In this document: one piece after another, positions 35,487-45,609 of the stretch | How positions within the stretch are numbered: position 1 is the stretch's first letter | Layout of the letters: every line of letters starts with the position of its first letter | Assembly (NCBI GenBank): GCA_022571715.1 | Contig: JACZXH010000003.1 | Span: 1-64,000 of the forward strand | DNA length: 64,000 bases | Source of the DNA: Bacteroidota bacterium | GTDB lineage: Bacteria; Bacteroidota; Bacteroidia; Cytophagales; Cyclobacteriaceae | Reading direction: 5' to 3' | Translations under genes and position numbers: made by a program | The notes under the pieces: generated by a model | Seen by the model: the letters and a program-made list of their open reading frames with translations, nothing else | Database searches by the model: none | Told to the model about the DNA's origin: nothing

Positions 35487-36542
35487 ATGGATTCCAATAT
35501 ATCCGGAAAGATAGGAGGCAATAAGCCTGTAATTGGCATTACGATTGGGGATATTAATGGCATAGGACCCGAAATAATCATAAAATCACTACTTGACAAC
35601 AGGGTTCTGAATCATCTGATACCTGTAATTTACGGATCTACCAAAACGCTCTCATATTACAGAAAATCATTGGATCTCTACGATTTTAATTTTACTCCTG
35701 TAAAAGATGATGGCATATATAGTTCTAAAAGAGTAAATGTAGTCAATTGCTGGGAGGATGTGGTAGAAATAAAGACAGGTGAAGTAACAATTGCGGCCGG
35801 CGAGTGCTCACGGGTGGCGCTTGAAAAAGTAGCCGAAGCACTTAAACAACATGTAATTGACGCAGTTGTTACTGCCCCGATTAATAAATCAAATATATAT
35901 TCAGATAAATTTCAATTCAAAGGCCAGACGGAATTTTTTGACTCAAAATTCGGACAGGGCAACAGCATGATGATGATGGTGAGTGAAAATCTTAAAATAG
36001 GTTTAGTAACTGACCATATTCCTCTGAGTGAAGTTGCCGGAGCAATCACAGAAAACAGGCTGGCATTGAAACTAAGTAAATTCGAGCAATCTTTAAAGCT
36101 TGATTTCGGCATAAGTAAGCCTAAAATCGCCGTACTGGGTCTGAATCCGCATGCCGGCGAAGAAGGATTGATTGGAAGCGAAGAAAAAGATATTTTAATA
36201 CCGGTAATTAAAGACTTTAAAAATAAGGGTAAACTTGTCTATGGACCATATCCATCTGATGGTTTCTTTGGAAACATGCAATTCAAACAATATGATGGAA
36301 TTTTATGCATGTATCACGACCAGGGTTTGATTCCATTCAAGAGCCTTTCTTTCGATACAGGGGTAAATTTTACTGCTGGAATCAACATTGTGCGAACAAG
36401 TCCTGACCATGGTACGGCTAACTCAATAGCTGGAAAAAACCTGGCTTCCGAAAAATCCATGCGCGAAGCACTGTTTCTGGCCTGCGATATTGTGAAAAAG
36501 CGTAAAGAAGAACTCGTCCAAAAAGTAACAGATTTCTCTTAA
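35487..36542 (+). CDS. pdxA: 4-hydroxythreonine-4-phosphate dehydrogenase PdxA
   Basis: PdxA acts in the DXP-dependent route to pyridoxal 5'-phosphate. The N-terminus KPVIGITIGDINGIGPEII is diagnostic (usually GDPAGIGPE). Metal-binding and active-site regions follow: VTAPINKSNI, GLVTDHIPLSEV, LGLNPHAGEEGLIGSEE and MYHDQGLIPFKSLSFDTGVN. The ATG at 35487 gives about 351 residues. A longer frame from 35415 would run into rsmA and adds residues unlike the family. No second pathway gene is adjacent. Confidence 0.96.
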   Translation: MDSNISGKIGGNKPVIGITIGDINGIGPEIIIKSLLDNRVLNHLIPVIYGSTKTLSYYRKSLDLYDFNFTPVKDDGIYSSKRVNVVNCWEDVVEIKTGEVTIAAGECSRVALEKVAEALKQHVIDAVVTAPINKSNIYSDKFQFKGQTEFFDSKFGQGNSMMMMVSENLKIGLVTDHIPLSEVAGAITENRLALKLSKFEQSLKLDFGISKPKIAVLGLNPHAGEEGLIGSEEKDILIPVIKDFKNKGKLVYGPYPSDGFFGNMQFKQYDGILCMYHDQGLIPFKSLSFDTGVNFTAGINIVRTSPDHGTANSIAGKNLASEKSMREALFLACDIVKKRKEELVQKVTDFS

Positions 36543-36579
36543 AGAGATCACTTTTTTTCAATAATTCCATAGTTATTAT

Positions 36580-36587
36580 TAGCTTTG
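36580..36587 (+). promoter_or_regulatory. TAGCTTTG -7 box for the DUF177-rpmF-fabH cluster
   Basis: TAGCTTTG matches TAnnTTTG and lies 23 bases before the GTG start of the DUF177 gene. The -33 position is T-rich without a clear TTG. It would drive the first genes of the cluster that runs on to accC. Confidence 0.5.
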
Positions 36588-36610
36588 CGCACTTTATCTG
36601 GTGGTAAGTA

Positions 36611-37165
36611 GTGGAAGCATTAAAAAAATACAAAATTGATTTATACAATCTTTCACAAGGAGAGCGTGAATATAATTTTGAATTTACCGATGACCTTTTC
36701 ACTCATTATGGAAACAGCATAATTAAGAAAGGTTCCGGAAATATAAAAATAACGACTACGAAGTCAGAAACGTTACTTGAACTTGGTTTTACTATTACAG
36801 GAAATATTGAACTTGTTTGCGACCGAAGCCTTGATCTTTTCAATTTCCCGATCAGCATTCGTAAAAAACTAATCATGAAATTCGGGGATGAGGAGGATGC
36901 AGGATACACCGGTACTGACATAACGTATATTCCATTGAAATCGGAATCGATAAATGTAGGGCAGTTAATTTACGAGTTTGTGGGACTGGAAGTTCCCATA
37001 AGAAAATTACATCCCAGGTATGCAGATCAAGTTGACGCTAATAGCGATGATGAACTTATTTACTCCTCGTCACAAACAGCGGAAGAGCGTGAAAAGAGCG
37101 TAGAGAAAATTGACCCCAGGTGGGACAAATTACAACAGTTACTAAGTGATAATAAAAAAATATAA
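36611..37165 (+). CDS. DUF177 (YceD-like) protein
   Basis: A 184-residue protein of the YceD/DUF177 family, which is almost always next to rpmF; plant and bacterial members are linked to 23S rRNA accumulation. The central pattern [21 protein letters not shown] matches the core, though only one cysteine of the usual C-x-R-C pair remains. The acidic segment ending in [11 protein letters not shown] is the family C-terminal part. GTG is the start, supported by a promoter box just upstream. It lies two bases before rpmF. Confidence 0.9.
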   Translation: MEALKKYKIDLYNLSQGEREYNFEFTDDLFTHYGNSIIKKGSGNIKITTTKSETLLELGFTITGNIELVCDRSLDLFNFPISIRKKLIMKFGDEEDAGYTGTDITYIPLKSESINVGQLIYEFVGLEVPIRKLHPRYADQVDANSDDELIYSSSQTAEEREKSVEKIDPRWDKLQQLLSDNKKI

Positions 37166-37167
37166 AA

Positions 37168-37359
37168 ATGGCACATCCAAAACGTAAAACGTCAAAGTCG
37201 AGACGAGATAAAAGGAGAACACATTATAAAAGTTTAGCTCCCAATCTTGTGATATGCCCGACCACAGGTGAAGCACATCTTCCACACAGAGCATTCTGGC
37301 ATGAAGGCAAACTATACTACAAGGGAAAGGTAATAATGGAAAAGGAAGTACTTGTATAA
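37168..37359 (+). CDS. rpmF: 50S ribosomal protein L32
   Basis: This 63-residue ribosomal protein begins [21 protein letters not shown], the standard basic N-terminus. The usual zinc ribbon CxxC...C is replaced by [15 protein letters not shown] with a single cysteine, so this is a zinc-independent L32. The same variant is common in Bacteroidota as I recall. It sits between DUF177 and fabH. plsX, often found here in other phyla, is absent. Confidence 0.96.
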   Translation: MAHPKRKTSKSRRDKRRTHYKSLAPNLVICPTTGEAHLPHRAFWHEGKLYYKGKVIMEKEVLV

Positions 37360-37571
37360 TATTAATAGTAATAAATTACGCTCCTGGGGGTGAAAAAATT
37401 GTTGACTACAATAATTCCTTTCCAAACTTCAGATTTAATTGAAGTTAAAGTTGAAGACAGACTTGCAACTATCAATTCATTAGACCTGGTCAGTGCTACC
37501 TTCCGACTCCAAAATTATTCACACATTTTGATCCCATTTCATTCGTTTTCACTTAATATCATAACAAATCT

Positions 37572-38570
37572 ATGAGTAAGATCAGAGCAATGATCACCGG
37601 TGTAGGTGGTTATGTACCAGATTATGTCCTGACAAACCATGAGTTGGAAACTATGATTGATACTAGCGACGAATGGATTACTACACGAACAGGTATTGAA
37701 GAACGCCGGATTTTAAAAGGCGAGGGAAAAGGCACCTCTGTAATGGCCATAGAAGCGGTAAAGGAACTACTGGTTAAAACGAGTACAAATCCTGAAGAAA
37801 TCGATTTGTTGATTTGTGCCACAGTGACCCCTGATAGGGTTTTTCCTGCAACCGCCAACATAATTGCCACTAACGTGGGAGCTGTAAATGCATTCGGTTT
37901 CGATGTGGAAGCGGCATGCTCCGGGTTTATTTATTCACTAAGTACAGGTTCGCAGTTTATCGAAACCGGTAAGTATAAAAAGGTGATTATAGTTGGCGCT
38001 GATAAAATGAGCTCCATTATCAACTATACGGACCGTACCACATGCATTCTTTTTGGCGATGGTGCCGGAGCCGTTCTGCTCGAACCCACCAATGAAGAAT
38101 ACGGTATTATGGATTTTATTCATAAATCTGACGGATCCGGTGTTGAATACCTTCATATGAAATCCGGAGGAAGCCAGAGCCCTGCCTCACACAGAACTGT
38201 GGATGCTAAAGAGCATTTTGTGTTTCAGGAAGGTGTAGCTGTATTCAAGTTTGCTGTTACCAATATGGCTGATTATGCCGCTGAAGTGATGAAGCGCAAC
38301 AACCTAACTGCCAATGATATAGCATGGCTGGTACCCCATCAGGCCAATAAACGAATACTCGATGCCACTGCACGGCGCATGGGCATCGAAGATAATAAAG
38401 TGATGATGAACATTCAAAAGTACGGAAATACAACAGGAGGCACCATTCCATTATGCTTATGGGACTTTGAATCGAAGCTAAAAAAAGGCGATAATATCAT
38501 CTTGGCTGCATTTGGAGGTGGATTCACTTGGGGTTCGGTGTATATTAAATGGGCCTATGATGGCAAATAA
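37572..38570 (+). CDS. fabH: Beta-ketoacyl-ACP synthase III FabH
   Basis: FabH condenses acetyl-CoA with malonyl-ACP to start fatty-acid synthesis. The 332-residue protein has the catalytic Cys in [12 protein letters not shown] (about residue 115), His in [11 protein letters not shown], and Asn in [13 protein letters not shown]. The N-terminal segment [16 protein letters not shown] is typical. The 212-base gap from rpmF holds no gene or clear promoter. Downstream are efp, accB and accC, so acetyl-CoA carboxylase subunits that supply malonyl-CoA are encoded nearby. Confidence 0.97.
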   Translation: MSKIRAMITGVGGYVPDYVLTNHELETMIDTSDEWITTRTGIEERRILKGEGKGTSVMAIEAVKELLVKTSTNPEEIDLLICATVTPDRVFPATANIIATNVGAVNAFGFDVEAACSGFIYSLSTGSQFIETGKYKKVIIVGADKMSSIINYTDRTTCILFGDGAGAVLLEPTNEEYGIMDFIHKSDGSGVEYLHMKSGGSQSPASHRTVDAKEHFVFQEGVAVFKFAVTNMADYAAEVMKRNNLTANDIAWLVPHQANKRILDATARRMGIEDNKVMMNIQKYGNTTGGTIPLCLWDFESKLKKGDNIILAAFGGGFTWGSVYIKWAYDGK

Positions 38571-38610
38571 ATAAGTATTCACTAAATTAGAATTAAATTA
38601 AGTATTAACA

Positions 38611-39174
38611 GTGGCTACAACAGCAGATTTCAGAAATGGTCTTTGTATTGAATACAACAATGACCTCTATACAATCGTGGAGTTCCAACATGTGAAGCCA
38701 GGAAAGGGACCGGCTTTTGTCCGGACCAAACTTAAGAACCTGAAATCAGGCAGAGTGATCGAAAACACCTTTTCGGCAGGTCATAAAATAACCACTGCGA
38801 GGGTTGAAAGAAGGCCACACCAGTTTTTATACAAAGATGATCTGGGCTACCATTTTATGGACAGCAACAATTACGAACAAATGAATATTCCGGAAGATCT
38901 AATAACCGGCCTGCAGTTTCTGAAAGATGGCCAGGATGTTGAAATACTTTATCATGCCGAAACGGAAACAGCCTTGAGTTGCGAACTTCCTGCACATGTA
39001 GAGCTTCTGGTTACATACACCGAACCAGGCCTGAGAGGCGATACCGCTACCAATGCTACTAAACAGGCCACACTGGAAACAGGTGCAGAAATACAGGTAC
39101 CATTATTTATCGAACAGGATACCATGATAAGGGTAGATACCCGTGACAATAGCTATGTTGAGAGAGTTAAATAA
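38611..39174 (+). CDS. efp: Translation elongation factor P
   Basis: EF-P relieves ribosome stalling at proline stretches. The 187-residue protein has the three OB/KOW domains. The tip loop reads [19 protein letters not shown], with a lysine (in PGKGPA) at the position modified in many species. The C-terminal motif [22 protein letters not shown] is diagnostic. The start is GTG. It lies between fabH and accB, 21 bases before accB, as I recall for many Bacteroidota. Confidence 0.97.
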   Translation: MATTADFRNGLCIEYNNDLYTIVEFQHVKPGKGPAFVRTKLKNLKSGRVIENTFSAGHKITTARVERRPHQFLYKDDLGYHFMDSNNYEQMNIPEDLITGLQFLKDGQDVEILYHAETETALSCELPAHVELLVTYTEPGLRGDTATNATKQATLETGAEIQVPLFIEQDTMIRVDTRDNSYVERVK

Positions 39175-39194
39175 AAAAAAAGCATACCCGGATT

Positions 39195-39683
39195 ATGAAA
39201 ACTAAAGAAATCAGGGACCTGATAGACTTCATATCAAAATCAGGGCTCAATGAAGTAAATATTGAAACCGATGAACTAAAACTTTCGGTAAAAAGAAATG
39301 CTGACGTTCAAACACAAATCATTGGATCAGGGGCTGTAAATCCAGAAGTTGTACATGTCGATAATGCTAATCCATCCGTACCTTCCATTCCTGCTGCAAA
39401 ACCGGAAGAGGATATTACTCCCGGCGAAGAGCAAACCAATAAATATGCTGAAATCAAGTCACCAATGATCGGTACATTTTATCGTTCGTCTAATCCGGAA
39501 TCAGATTCATTCATAAAAGTGGGTGATACCGTCAGCAGCGGGCAAACCGTTTGTATAATCGAAGCGATGAAATTATTTAATGAAATTGAAGCTGAAATAA
39601 GCGGCACTATTATTAAGGTGCTTGTAGAAGACGCCTCGCCGGTAGAGTATGACCAGCCGCTATTCCTGGTTGATCCGGCTTAA
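39195..39683 (+). CDS. accB: Biotin carboxyl carrier protein of acetyl-CoA carboxylase
   Basis: AccB carries the biotin that shuttles CO2 between biotin carboxylase and carboxyltransferase. The 162-residue protein has an N-terminal segment ([21 protein letters not shown]), a flexible Pro/Ala-rich linker at about 60-85, and the biotinyl domain with the biotinylated Lys in [14 protein letters not shown]. It precedes accC by 32 bases. Together they form the biotin carboxylase half of the enzyme. The carboxyltransferase genes are not in the window. Confidence 0.97.
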   Translation: MKTKEIRDLIDFISKSGLNEVNIETDELKLSVKRNADVQTQIIGSGAVNPEVVHVDNANPSVPSIPAAKPEEDITPGEEQTNKYAEIKSPMIGTFYRSSNPESDSFIKVGDTVSSGQTVCIIEAMKLFNEIEAEISGTIIKVLVEDASPVEYDQPLFLVDPA

Positions 39684-39715
39684 TTATTTCTTTCAACGTA
39701 AAATCCGCTTTCAAC

Positions 39716-41065
39716 GTGTTTAAAAAGATTTTAATAGCCAATCGGGGTGAAATAGCCCTGAGAATTATCAGAACGTGTCGTGAAATGGACATAAAAACGG
39801 TGGCTGTATATTCAACCGCTGACCAGGATAGCCTGCACGTCAAGTTCGCTGATGAAGCTATTTGCATCGGCGCCCCGCCTAGCAAGGAATCGTATCTGAA
39901 TATACCCAGTGTTATAACCGCTGCTGAAATCACAAATGCCGACGCCATTCATCCCGGTTACGGATTTCTGTCAGAAAATGCTGAATTTTCGCAAGTATGT
40001 GAAGATTACGACATTAAATTTATTGGGCCAAGCTCTGAAATGATTAATCAGATGGGCGATAAAATCACTGCCAAATCAACCATGATAAAAGCCGGTGTAC
40101 CCACTATCCCAGGATCGGAAGAGCTCCTTGATTCGGTGAAAGAAGGTAAAATACAAGCCAAAAATGTCGGCTATCCGGTTATGATCAAAGCAACAGCCGG
40201 AGGCGGTGGTAAAGGCATGCGTATCATTGAAAAAGAAGAAGATTTTCAAAAACTATGGGATGACTGCCGGCAGGAATCACTTGCTGCTTTTGGTAATAAT
40301 GGTATGTATATGGAAAAATACATCCTCGAACCCCGGCATGTTGAATTCCAGATCATGGGTGACAAGTATGGACGCGTTTGCCACTTGTCAGAAAGAGATT
40401 GTACCGTGCAACGCAGGCATCAGAAACTCTTGGAAGAAACACCTTCGCCTGTTATGACTACAAAATTGAGAGATAAAATGGGAGAAGCAGCCATTAAAGC
40501 CGGTAAAGCAATCGGGTATGAAGGAGCCGGTACGGTGGAATTTCTGGTTGATAAAAACACTGATTTCTATTTTATGGAAATGAACACGCGTATTCAGGTT
40601 GAGCATCCCATTACGGAAGAAGTAACTGATTTTGACCTGATCAAAGAACAGATTAAAGTGGCGGCAGGAATAGAAATATCGGGTATAAACTACTTCCCAA
40701 GAATGCATGCTATGGAATGCAGGATAAATGCTGAAGATCCTTCAAAAGGGTTCAGGCCCTGTCCCGGAAAAATCACCAACCTGCATCTTCCTGGCGGACT
40801 CGGGGTACGGGTAGATACACATGTGTATGCAGGTTATACCATCCCTCCCAATTATGATTCGATGATCGCCAAACTTATTGTAACAGGCCAAACCAGGGAA
40901 GAAGTTGTTGTGAGAATGAAGCGGGCACTGGAAGAGTTTGTCATAGAAGGTATCCCTACAACCATTCCGTTCCATATCAAACTAATGGAAAACAAAGTAT
41001 TTAAATCAGGCAAATTTACAACCGCATTTTTAGATGATTTCGACTTCTCAGACCTGGCTAACTAA
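39716..41065 (+). CDS. accC: Biotin carboxylase subunit of acetyl-CoA carboxylase
   Basis: AccC carboxylates biotin on AccB using ATP and bicarbonate. The start is GTG, giving [20 protein letters not shown], the expected N-terminus. The ATP-grasp glycine loop is [32 protein letters not shown] and [17 protein letters not shown] provide active-site residues. At 449 residues it is the free subunit, not a fused pyruvate or propionyl carboxylase. Its stop is 14 bases from that of the convergent ROK gene. Confidence 0.97.
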   Translation: MFKKILIANRGEIALRIIRTCREMDIKTVAVYSTADQDSLHVKFADEAICIGAPPSKESYLNIPSVITAAEITNADAIHPGYGFLSENAEFSQVCEDYDIKFIGPSSEMINQMGDKITAKSTMIKAGVPTIPGSEELLDSVKEGKIQAKNVGYPVMIKATAGGGGKGMRIIEKEEDFQKLWDDCRQESLAAFGNNGMYMEKYILEPRHVEFQIMGDKYGRVCHLSERDCTVQRRHQKLLEETPSPVMTTKLRDKMGEAAIKAGKAIGYEGAGTVEFLVDKNTDFYFMEMNTRIQVEHPITEEVTDFDLIKEQIKVAAGIEISGINYFPRMHAMECRINAEDPSKGFRPCPGKITNLHLPGGLGVRVDTHVYAGYTIPPNYDSMIAKLIVTGQTREEVVVRMKRALEEFVIEGIPTTIPFHIKLMENKVFKSGKFTTAFLDDFDFSDLAN

Positions 41066-41079
41066 CTACTAAAAGCCTG

Positions 41080-41997
41080 TCAGGGGTGACTCGCCGTCAA
41101 AAATGCCGCCCCAAATACTCCTGCACTGTCTCCTAACACCGGTTTTTTTATTATGGTATGAAAATTTGTATTGAAAACATACTTTTCTGTTTCTTTTACG
41201 CCTTCTGTATATAATATCCCGAGGTTGCCTACACCACCACCAATCACAATAATATCAGGATCTAAAATATTTACAATGCAGGAAAGGCCCAAACCAAAAA
41301 AGTGAATGAGCCTTTTCATTGTTTCGATTGCAACATGGTCAGTACCTTCTTCATATCTTTCAGCTATTTCTTTGAGTTTTCGTTTACTTCCTGTACTCTG
41401 TTCATAATATTTTTCGAGGGCACTTCCCGAAATCAATGTTTCCACACAACCGGTTTTGCCACAGTAGCAACTGCCACCACTGACATCCAGAAAATTGTGG
41501 CCCCATTCACCTGCAATTCCATGCCTGCCATTAATAACGTTACCATCCACCACCACGCCTCCGCCAACGCCAGTACCAATAATTACACCAAAAACTACTT
41601 TTGCATCAGGGCAGTATTTGGGTATGGCACCCATCTTTGTCTCTGCCAGAGCAAAACAGTTGGCGTCGTTAGCAATGATTACAGGTATGTGCAAAACGTC
41701 CTCAATATCTTTTTTAAAAGGCATACCATTCAGGATTATAGAATTGCTATTTTTTAACATGCCGGTGTCCGGATCAATGGAACCCGGGGTTCCCATACCC
41801 AACCGTTCAGGCCTGATTCCTGCCTTATCCGATGTCTGTTCTATCAGTGTTTTAATCTGCGACAAAACATGGTTATATCCCTTAGTAGCTTCGGTGGGAA
41901 TTCTTTCGCGAATAATCACTCTGTGATCAGCCGCGGCATCAAGAACCACGCATTCCGCTTTGGTCCCGCCCAGATCTATACCCCATAGATATTCCAT
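41080..41997 (-). CDS. ROK-family sugar kinase
   Basis: This 305-residue protein has the ROK pattern: ATP-binding GIDLGGTKAECVVLD at the N-terminus, catalytic ANDANCFALAE, GVIIGTGVGGGVVVDG, and the zinc motif CYCGKTGCVETLISG. There is no N-terminal helix-turn-helix, so it is a kinase and not a repressor. The likely substrate is glucose, N-acetylglucosamine or a related hexose; the sequence alone does not decide. It is convergent with accC and follows a degraded membrane-protein fragment. Confidence 0.9.
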   Translation of the reverse strand: MEYLWGIDLGGTKAECVVLDAAADHRVIIRERIPTEATKGYNHVLSQIKTLIEQTSDKAGIRPERLGMGTPGSIDPDTGMLKNSNSIILNGMPFKKDIEDVLHIPVIIANDANCFALAETKMGAIPKYCPDAKVVFGVIIGTGVGGGVVVDGNVINGRHGIAGEWGHNFLDVSGGSCYCGKTGCVETLISGSALEKYYEQSTGSKRKLKEIAERYEEGTDHVAIETMKRLIHFFGLGLSCIVNILDPDIIVIGGGVGNLGILYTEGVKETEKYVFNTNFHTIIKKPVLGDSAGVFGAAFLTASHP

Positions 41998-42003
41998 ATT
42001 AAA

Positions 42004-42210
42004 TCAACGATTTACGTATGTTTGGAAAGGTGAAAAATACAATAAATCCGAATAAATATATACCGGAACATTCCACCGGCTGAAACTTTCTAAAAGGAAG
42101 GTCCTGGCCACCATACCAATAAAAACAATAACGCCTACCGAACCTATCAGCATTAAAACCTTATGGCCGCGTCTATCATTAAAAAGTGCTTTCCCCTCAT
42201 GCGTATACTG
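42004..42210 (-). pseudogene. Remnant of a polytopic membrane protein (C-terminal part)
   Basis: The reverse strand is open for 68 codons without a start codon. It begins QYTHEGKALFNDRRGHKVLM, runs into one strong hydrophobic helix, and ends in an aromatic tail at a TGA seven bases before the ROK ATG. The same frame continues upstream past a single TGA (42211-42213) with another 30 plausible residues (ending NNIPAREKQ), reaching into the end of the neighbouring FG-GAP gene. One Trp-to-stop change would reconcile the two parts. The pattern suggests a transporter C-terminus. I do not recognise the family. Confidence 0.4.
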
Positions 42211-42274
42211 TCATTGTTTTTCACGCGCAGGAATATTATTTCCGGAACTTGTTTTCAATCGTAAGGACTCACGG

Positions 42275-45200
42275 TTATCTCCATGCAGTTTTATTCCTGA
42301 CTGTTTTGCCGGAAATGAAGTGATTTATTTTTCCCATTCCTTTCAGCCATAAGATAGAATCATTATTTCTGGCAACCATTATCAGCTCATTTCCCTGAAA
42401 ATTCAGTGATTTTATTCTTCTTGCATTTCCCTTCAATGAAAGGCCAATTTCATGATTAGAAAGTATTTGATAACCACTGGACTGCCAGGCAAGCATCGAC
42501 CCCCGATCGGCAGAGTAACGGCCTTCCTGTATGGAAGATGCATAAAAATTGCCGACAGAAAGTATATCTGCAAATCCATCATCATTTAAATCTGAGACAA
42601 GAAAATCTTGTAAAAAGCTGATTTGCATGGCTGTGGGCAGTGGCTCAAAATGAAACCCACTACCATCATTGATAAATACCCCCGACCTCAATTCATGTAT
42701 GGTCAATTTTCTGGCTCGTGAAAGACCATCACCCAAAATTTCCTTTAGGGAAGCTTCAGCGTAAGCCATATTTGTGGAAAACTTTTGACCGATTGACGGG
42801 ATCTGCTTCTCCAAGACATCTCTTGAGACAAATATGGATTCCTCACCATTTGGGTTGAACGTCATGACAGGGTCCAGTCTCCCATTTTGATCGAAATCGT
42901 CGAGATATAAATTTAATGTCCGTCCCGGTGTGGTTTTGAGTTTGGAGTTGAGACCCAGGTTTCCAATCAGCAGATCTTGATCACCATCGCCATCATAGTC
43001 CACAGATTGAATAGTCTTCCACCAACCGGAGCTATTAGGTATTCTGTTTTCTTTAAACTCTTTTCCATCCGTGGATAAAATCAATACGTCCATCCATTCC
43101 CCTACTAACACCAGATCTTTTTCACCACTCCCTTTCAGGTCAATCCATGCCGCATCATTGATCATTCCCAGTGTACCATTATGAGGGAGGTATCGGGATA
43201 CATCGATAAAGGATCTGCCTGCATCATTTTTTAATAAATAACTTTGTGGGGCGAGGCCGTAATTCCAGGGCACGACCAGGCTACCCAAAAAAAGATCTTC
43301 CCAGCCATCAGCGTCGAAATCGTGAATAGCGACACAGGACCCTGTTTGATAAACCCCCTCAAATACTCCGGGGAGTTTTGAGAATGACCCAGCACCGTCA
43401 TTTAAATACAATCGAGGTTGACGATTTGGCGAATTACCCAGAAACTCATTACCGCCACTTACCACTATCAAGTCCATATCGCCGTCATTATCAAAATCAA
43501 AGAAGGCTGCATCCACATCCTCCTGCAATTTATCCTGAATCAGGGCTGGTTGTGCAGACAGTCTAAAACCTCCCTCATATTGCAAATAAATACGGCCCTC
43601 CTGATGTTTTGCACCACCAATATAGAAATCATCCCAACCATCGCCATTTATATCCGCTACAGCTAGGGCGGGACCTTCTGTAGAGTGCATATGCGGTATT
43701 AAAGGTTCCCGATTAAACTCTATGAATGTGTTTTCCTGATGAATATAATCTACACCCAGTTCCTCATTTGAAATCGAGGTAAAAAGCGTATACCCTAAAT
43801 TTTTGTTCTTCCTGAATTTTAGCTCTTCCTTCTGAACCAACTTCATAAACTGATCGGCCTCTACATTAAAAAGGACCGTATCGCCTCCGCCAGGCCAAAT
43901 TATACGCATCGAATCAATGGATTCGGCTTTTCCAAGTCCAATATGTATTCTCGGATCAACAGAAGACTTAAAGCCACGAACGGGGAACAACTCAAAAAAC
44001 TGATATTCCTCCTGATAAAACACCTCAATCTTTGCTCCAATAGCTTTTGTATTGCTCCCTGCCCCCGCTAACTCCAATACCAGGAAATGGCGAGTGGTGT
44101 CACTGTTAATTTTGTTTTCTTTTATCACGGCCGGACCATCCAGGTTATTCAATATCAGATCAAGGTCACCGTCATTGTCCAGATCGCTATAAGCAATGCC
44201 GTTAGTAATTCGATCAGAGGCAACACCCCAATCCATCGATAAATCCTGGAAGGTCCAATCTTTATTATTTCGGAAAAAATAGTTTGAAACTTTACCACCC
44301 GGCATCTTTCTTATCAAAACCGAGTCAGGGATATCAGGATTGTTTTTTATACCCTTCCTTTCAATGAACTCCAGATAGTCCATATCGTTTGGTCGTCCTT
44401 GAATGCCATTGGAGATAAAGAGGTCTTTCCAGCCGTCGTTGTCAAAATCAGCAAACAACGGTGACCAACTCCAGTCCGAAGCATGCACTCCGGCCATCAT
44501 GGCAATATCGGAGAATGTTCCATCTCCACGATTAAGCTGAAGCGTATTACGCCTGTATTGAGCCATATATCCGTAAGAAAGCTTCATACGGAAAATTTCC
44601 TTTGGATCGTCACCTACCGTACTTTTCCTTACCACTTCATCTTCCGGTAGCATATCCAGGGTAATGATATCAACAAAACCATCATTATTGAAGTCAGCCA
44701 GATCACTTCCCATCGACGATAGACTGGTGTAGTCAGCCATGTCAGAGAAGACTTCACTGAAAGTCCCATCCTGATTATTGAGGTACAAATAATCATTCTC
44801 CATAAAGTCGTTGGAGATAAAAATATCGGTGAAGCCATCCTTATTTATATCGCTTAGACCAATTCCCAATCCGTAGCCTATTTGTGACCGGTAGATGCCG
44901 GATGATGATGAGATATCGGTAAAATAATTATCATCGTTCCTGTATATTCTGTCTCCTGCAAGTGAATCAATCTCCAGCCGCAAAGTGGCGTCACCAAACG
45001 AGCGTTGGGTGTGAACGGAATGATTGAGGAGGTAAACATCCAGATCCCCATCATTGTCCATATCAAAAAAAGCAGCTTGTGTCGAAAAACCAACAAAGTC
45101 AAGATTATATTTTGCCGCCTCTTCTCTGAAAGTCATATCACCTTGATTAATATATAGCTCATTCTTTCCAGTCACCCCTTTATAGTCTCCTAACCTGCAT

Positions 45201-45598
45201 AGATATATATCAAGTAGTCCATCTCCATTTACATCGGCCATCGACACTCCGGTTTTCCAACGTCCTGGAGACTTCACGCCTGCAGATTCAGAAATGTCCT
45301 TAAATTTCAATCCGCCTTGATTAAGAAATAAAGCGTTGTCACCCTCATTTGAAACCAGATAAATATCACTCAGACCATCATTATTGATATCTCCGACAGC
45401 CACACCTGCACCATCATAATAGTACAAGTAGTCTATGATGTTGAATTCCTCAGAGTTGCTCAACTTATTAGTGAAATCCAACCCTGTTTCTTCGACGGTC
45501 AGGTCGTTGAAAAGCTTCTCATTCGAGGAGGGTTGGCATGACAGGCTATATACGCTGATAAAAAGTAGATAAAGATATTTGTAAAAAGTTTGGTTCAT
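42275..45598 (-). CDS. FG-GAP/VCBS repeat, ASPIC-UnbV lipoprotein 1 of 3
   Basis: A 1,107-residue lipoprotein (lipobox ending Cys21). Its N-terminal half is made of FG-GAP/VCBS beta-propeller repeats with calcium-loop motifs such as DINNDGLSDIYLV and DMDNDGDLDVYLL. An ASPIC/UnbV domain lies at about 500-570 (PVRGFKSSVDPRIHIGLG, then IIWPGG). A second set of FG-GAP repeats follows to the end. No catalytic motif is seen. It is the most diverged of three tandem paralogs and the last of the run. The start is 11 bases after the preceding paralog. Calcium-dependent binding at the cell surface is likely but inferred. Confidence 0.9.
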   Translation of the reverse strand: MNQTFYKYLYLLFISVYSLSCQPSSNEKLFNDLTVEETGLDFTNKLSNSEEFNIIDYLYYYDGAGVAVGDINNDGLSDIYLVSNEGDNALFLNQGGLKFKDISESAGVKSPGRWKTGVSMADVNGDGLLDIYLCRLGDYKGVTGKNELYINQGDMTFREEAAKYNLDFVGFSTQAAFFDMDNDGDLDVYLLNHSVHTQRSFGDATLRLEIDSLAGDRIYRNDDNYFTDISSSSGIYRSQIGYGLGIGLSDINKDGFTDIFISNDFMENDYLYLNNQDGTFSEVFSDMADYTSLSSMGSDLADFNNDGFVDIITLDMLPEDEVVRKSTVGDDPKEIFRMKLSYGYMAQYRRNTLQLNRGDGTFSDIAMMAGVHASDWSWSPLFADFDNDGWKDLFISNGIQGRPNDMDYLEFIERKGIKNNPDIPDSVLIRKMPGGKVSNYFFRNNKDWTFQDLSMDWGVASDRITNGIAYSDLDNDGDLDLILNNLDGPAVIKENKINSDTTRHFLVLELAGAGSNTKAIGAKIEVFYQEEYQFFELFPVRGFKSSVDPRIHIGLGKAESIDSMRIIWPGGGDTVLFNVEADQFMKLVQKEELKFRKNKNLGYTLFTSISNEELGVDYIHQENTFIEFNREPLIPHMHSTEGPALAVADINGDGWDDFYIGGAKHQEGRIYLQYEGGFRLSAQPALIQDKLQEDVDAAFFDFDNDGDMDLIVVSGGNEFLGNSPNRQPRLYLNDGAGSFSKLPGVFEGVYQTGSCVAIHDFDADGWEDLFLGSLVVPWNYGLAPQSYLLKNDAGRSFIDVSRYLPHNGTLGMINDAAWIDLKGSGEKDLVLVGEWMDVLILSTDGKEFKENRIPNSSGWWKTIQSVDYDGDGDQDLLIGNLGLNSKLKTTPGRTLNLYLDDFDQNGRLDPVMTFNPNGEESIFVSRDVLEKQIPSIGQKFSTNMAYAEASLKEILGDGLSRARKLTIHELRSGVFINDGSGFHFEPLPTAMQISFLQDFLVSDLNDDGFADILSVGNFYASSIQEGRYSADRGSMLAWQSSGYQILSNHEIGLSLKGNARRIKSLNFQGNELIMVARNNDSILWLKGMGKINHFISGKTVRNKTAWR

Positions 45599-45609
45599 CC
45601 CTTTCCTTG

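Noticed and set aside
37390-37575. 61-codon frame between rpmF and fabH
   Set aside because: No recognisable motif and it runs into the fabH start. plsX would be larger and its motifs are absent, so the gap is treated as non-coding.
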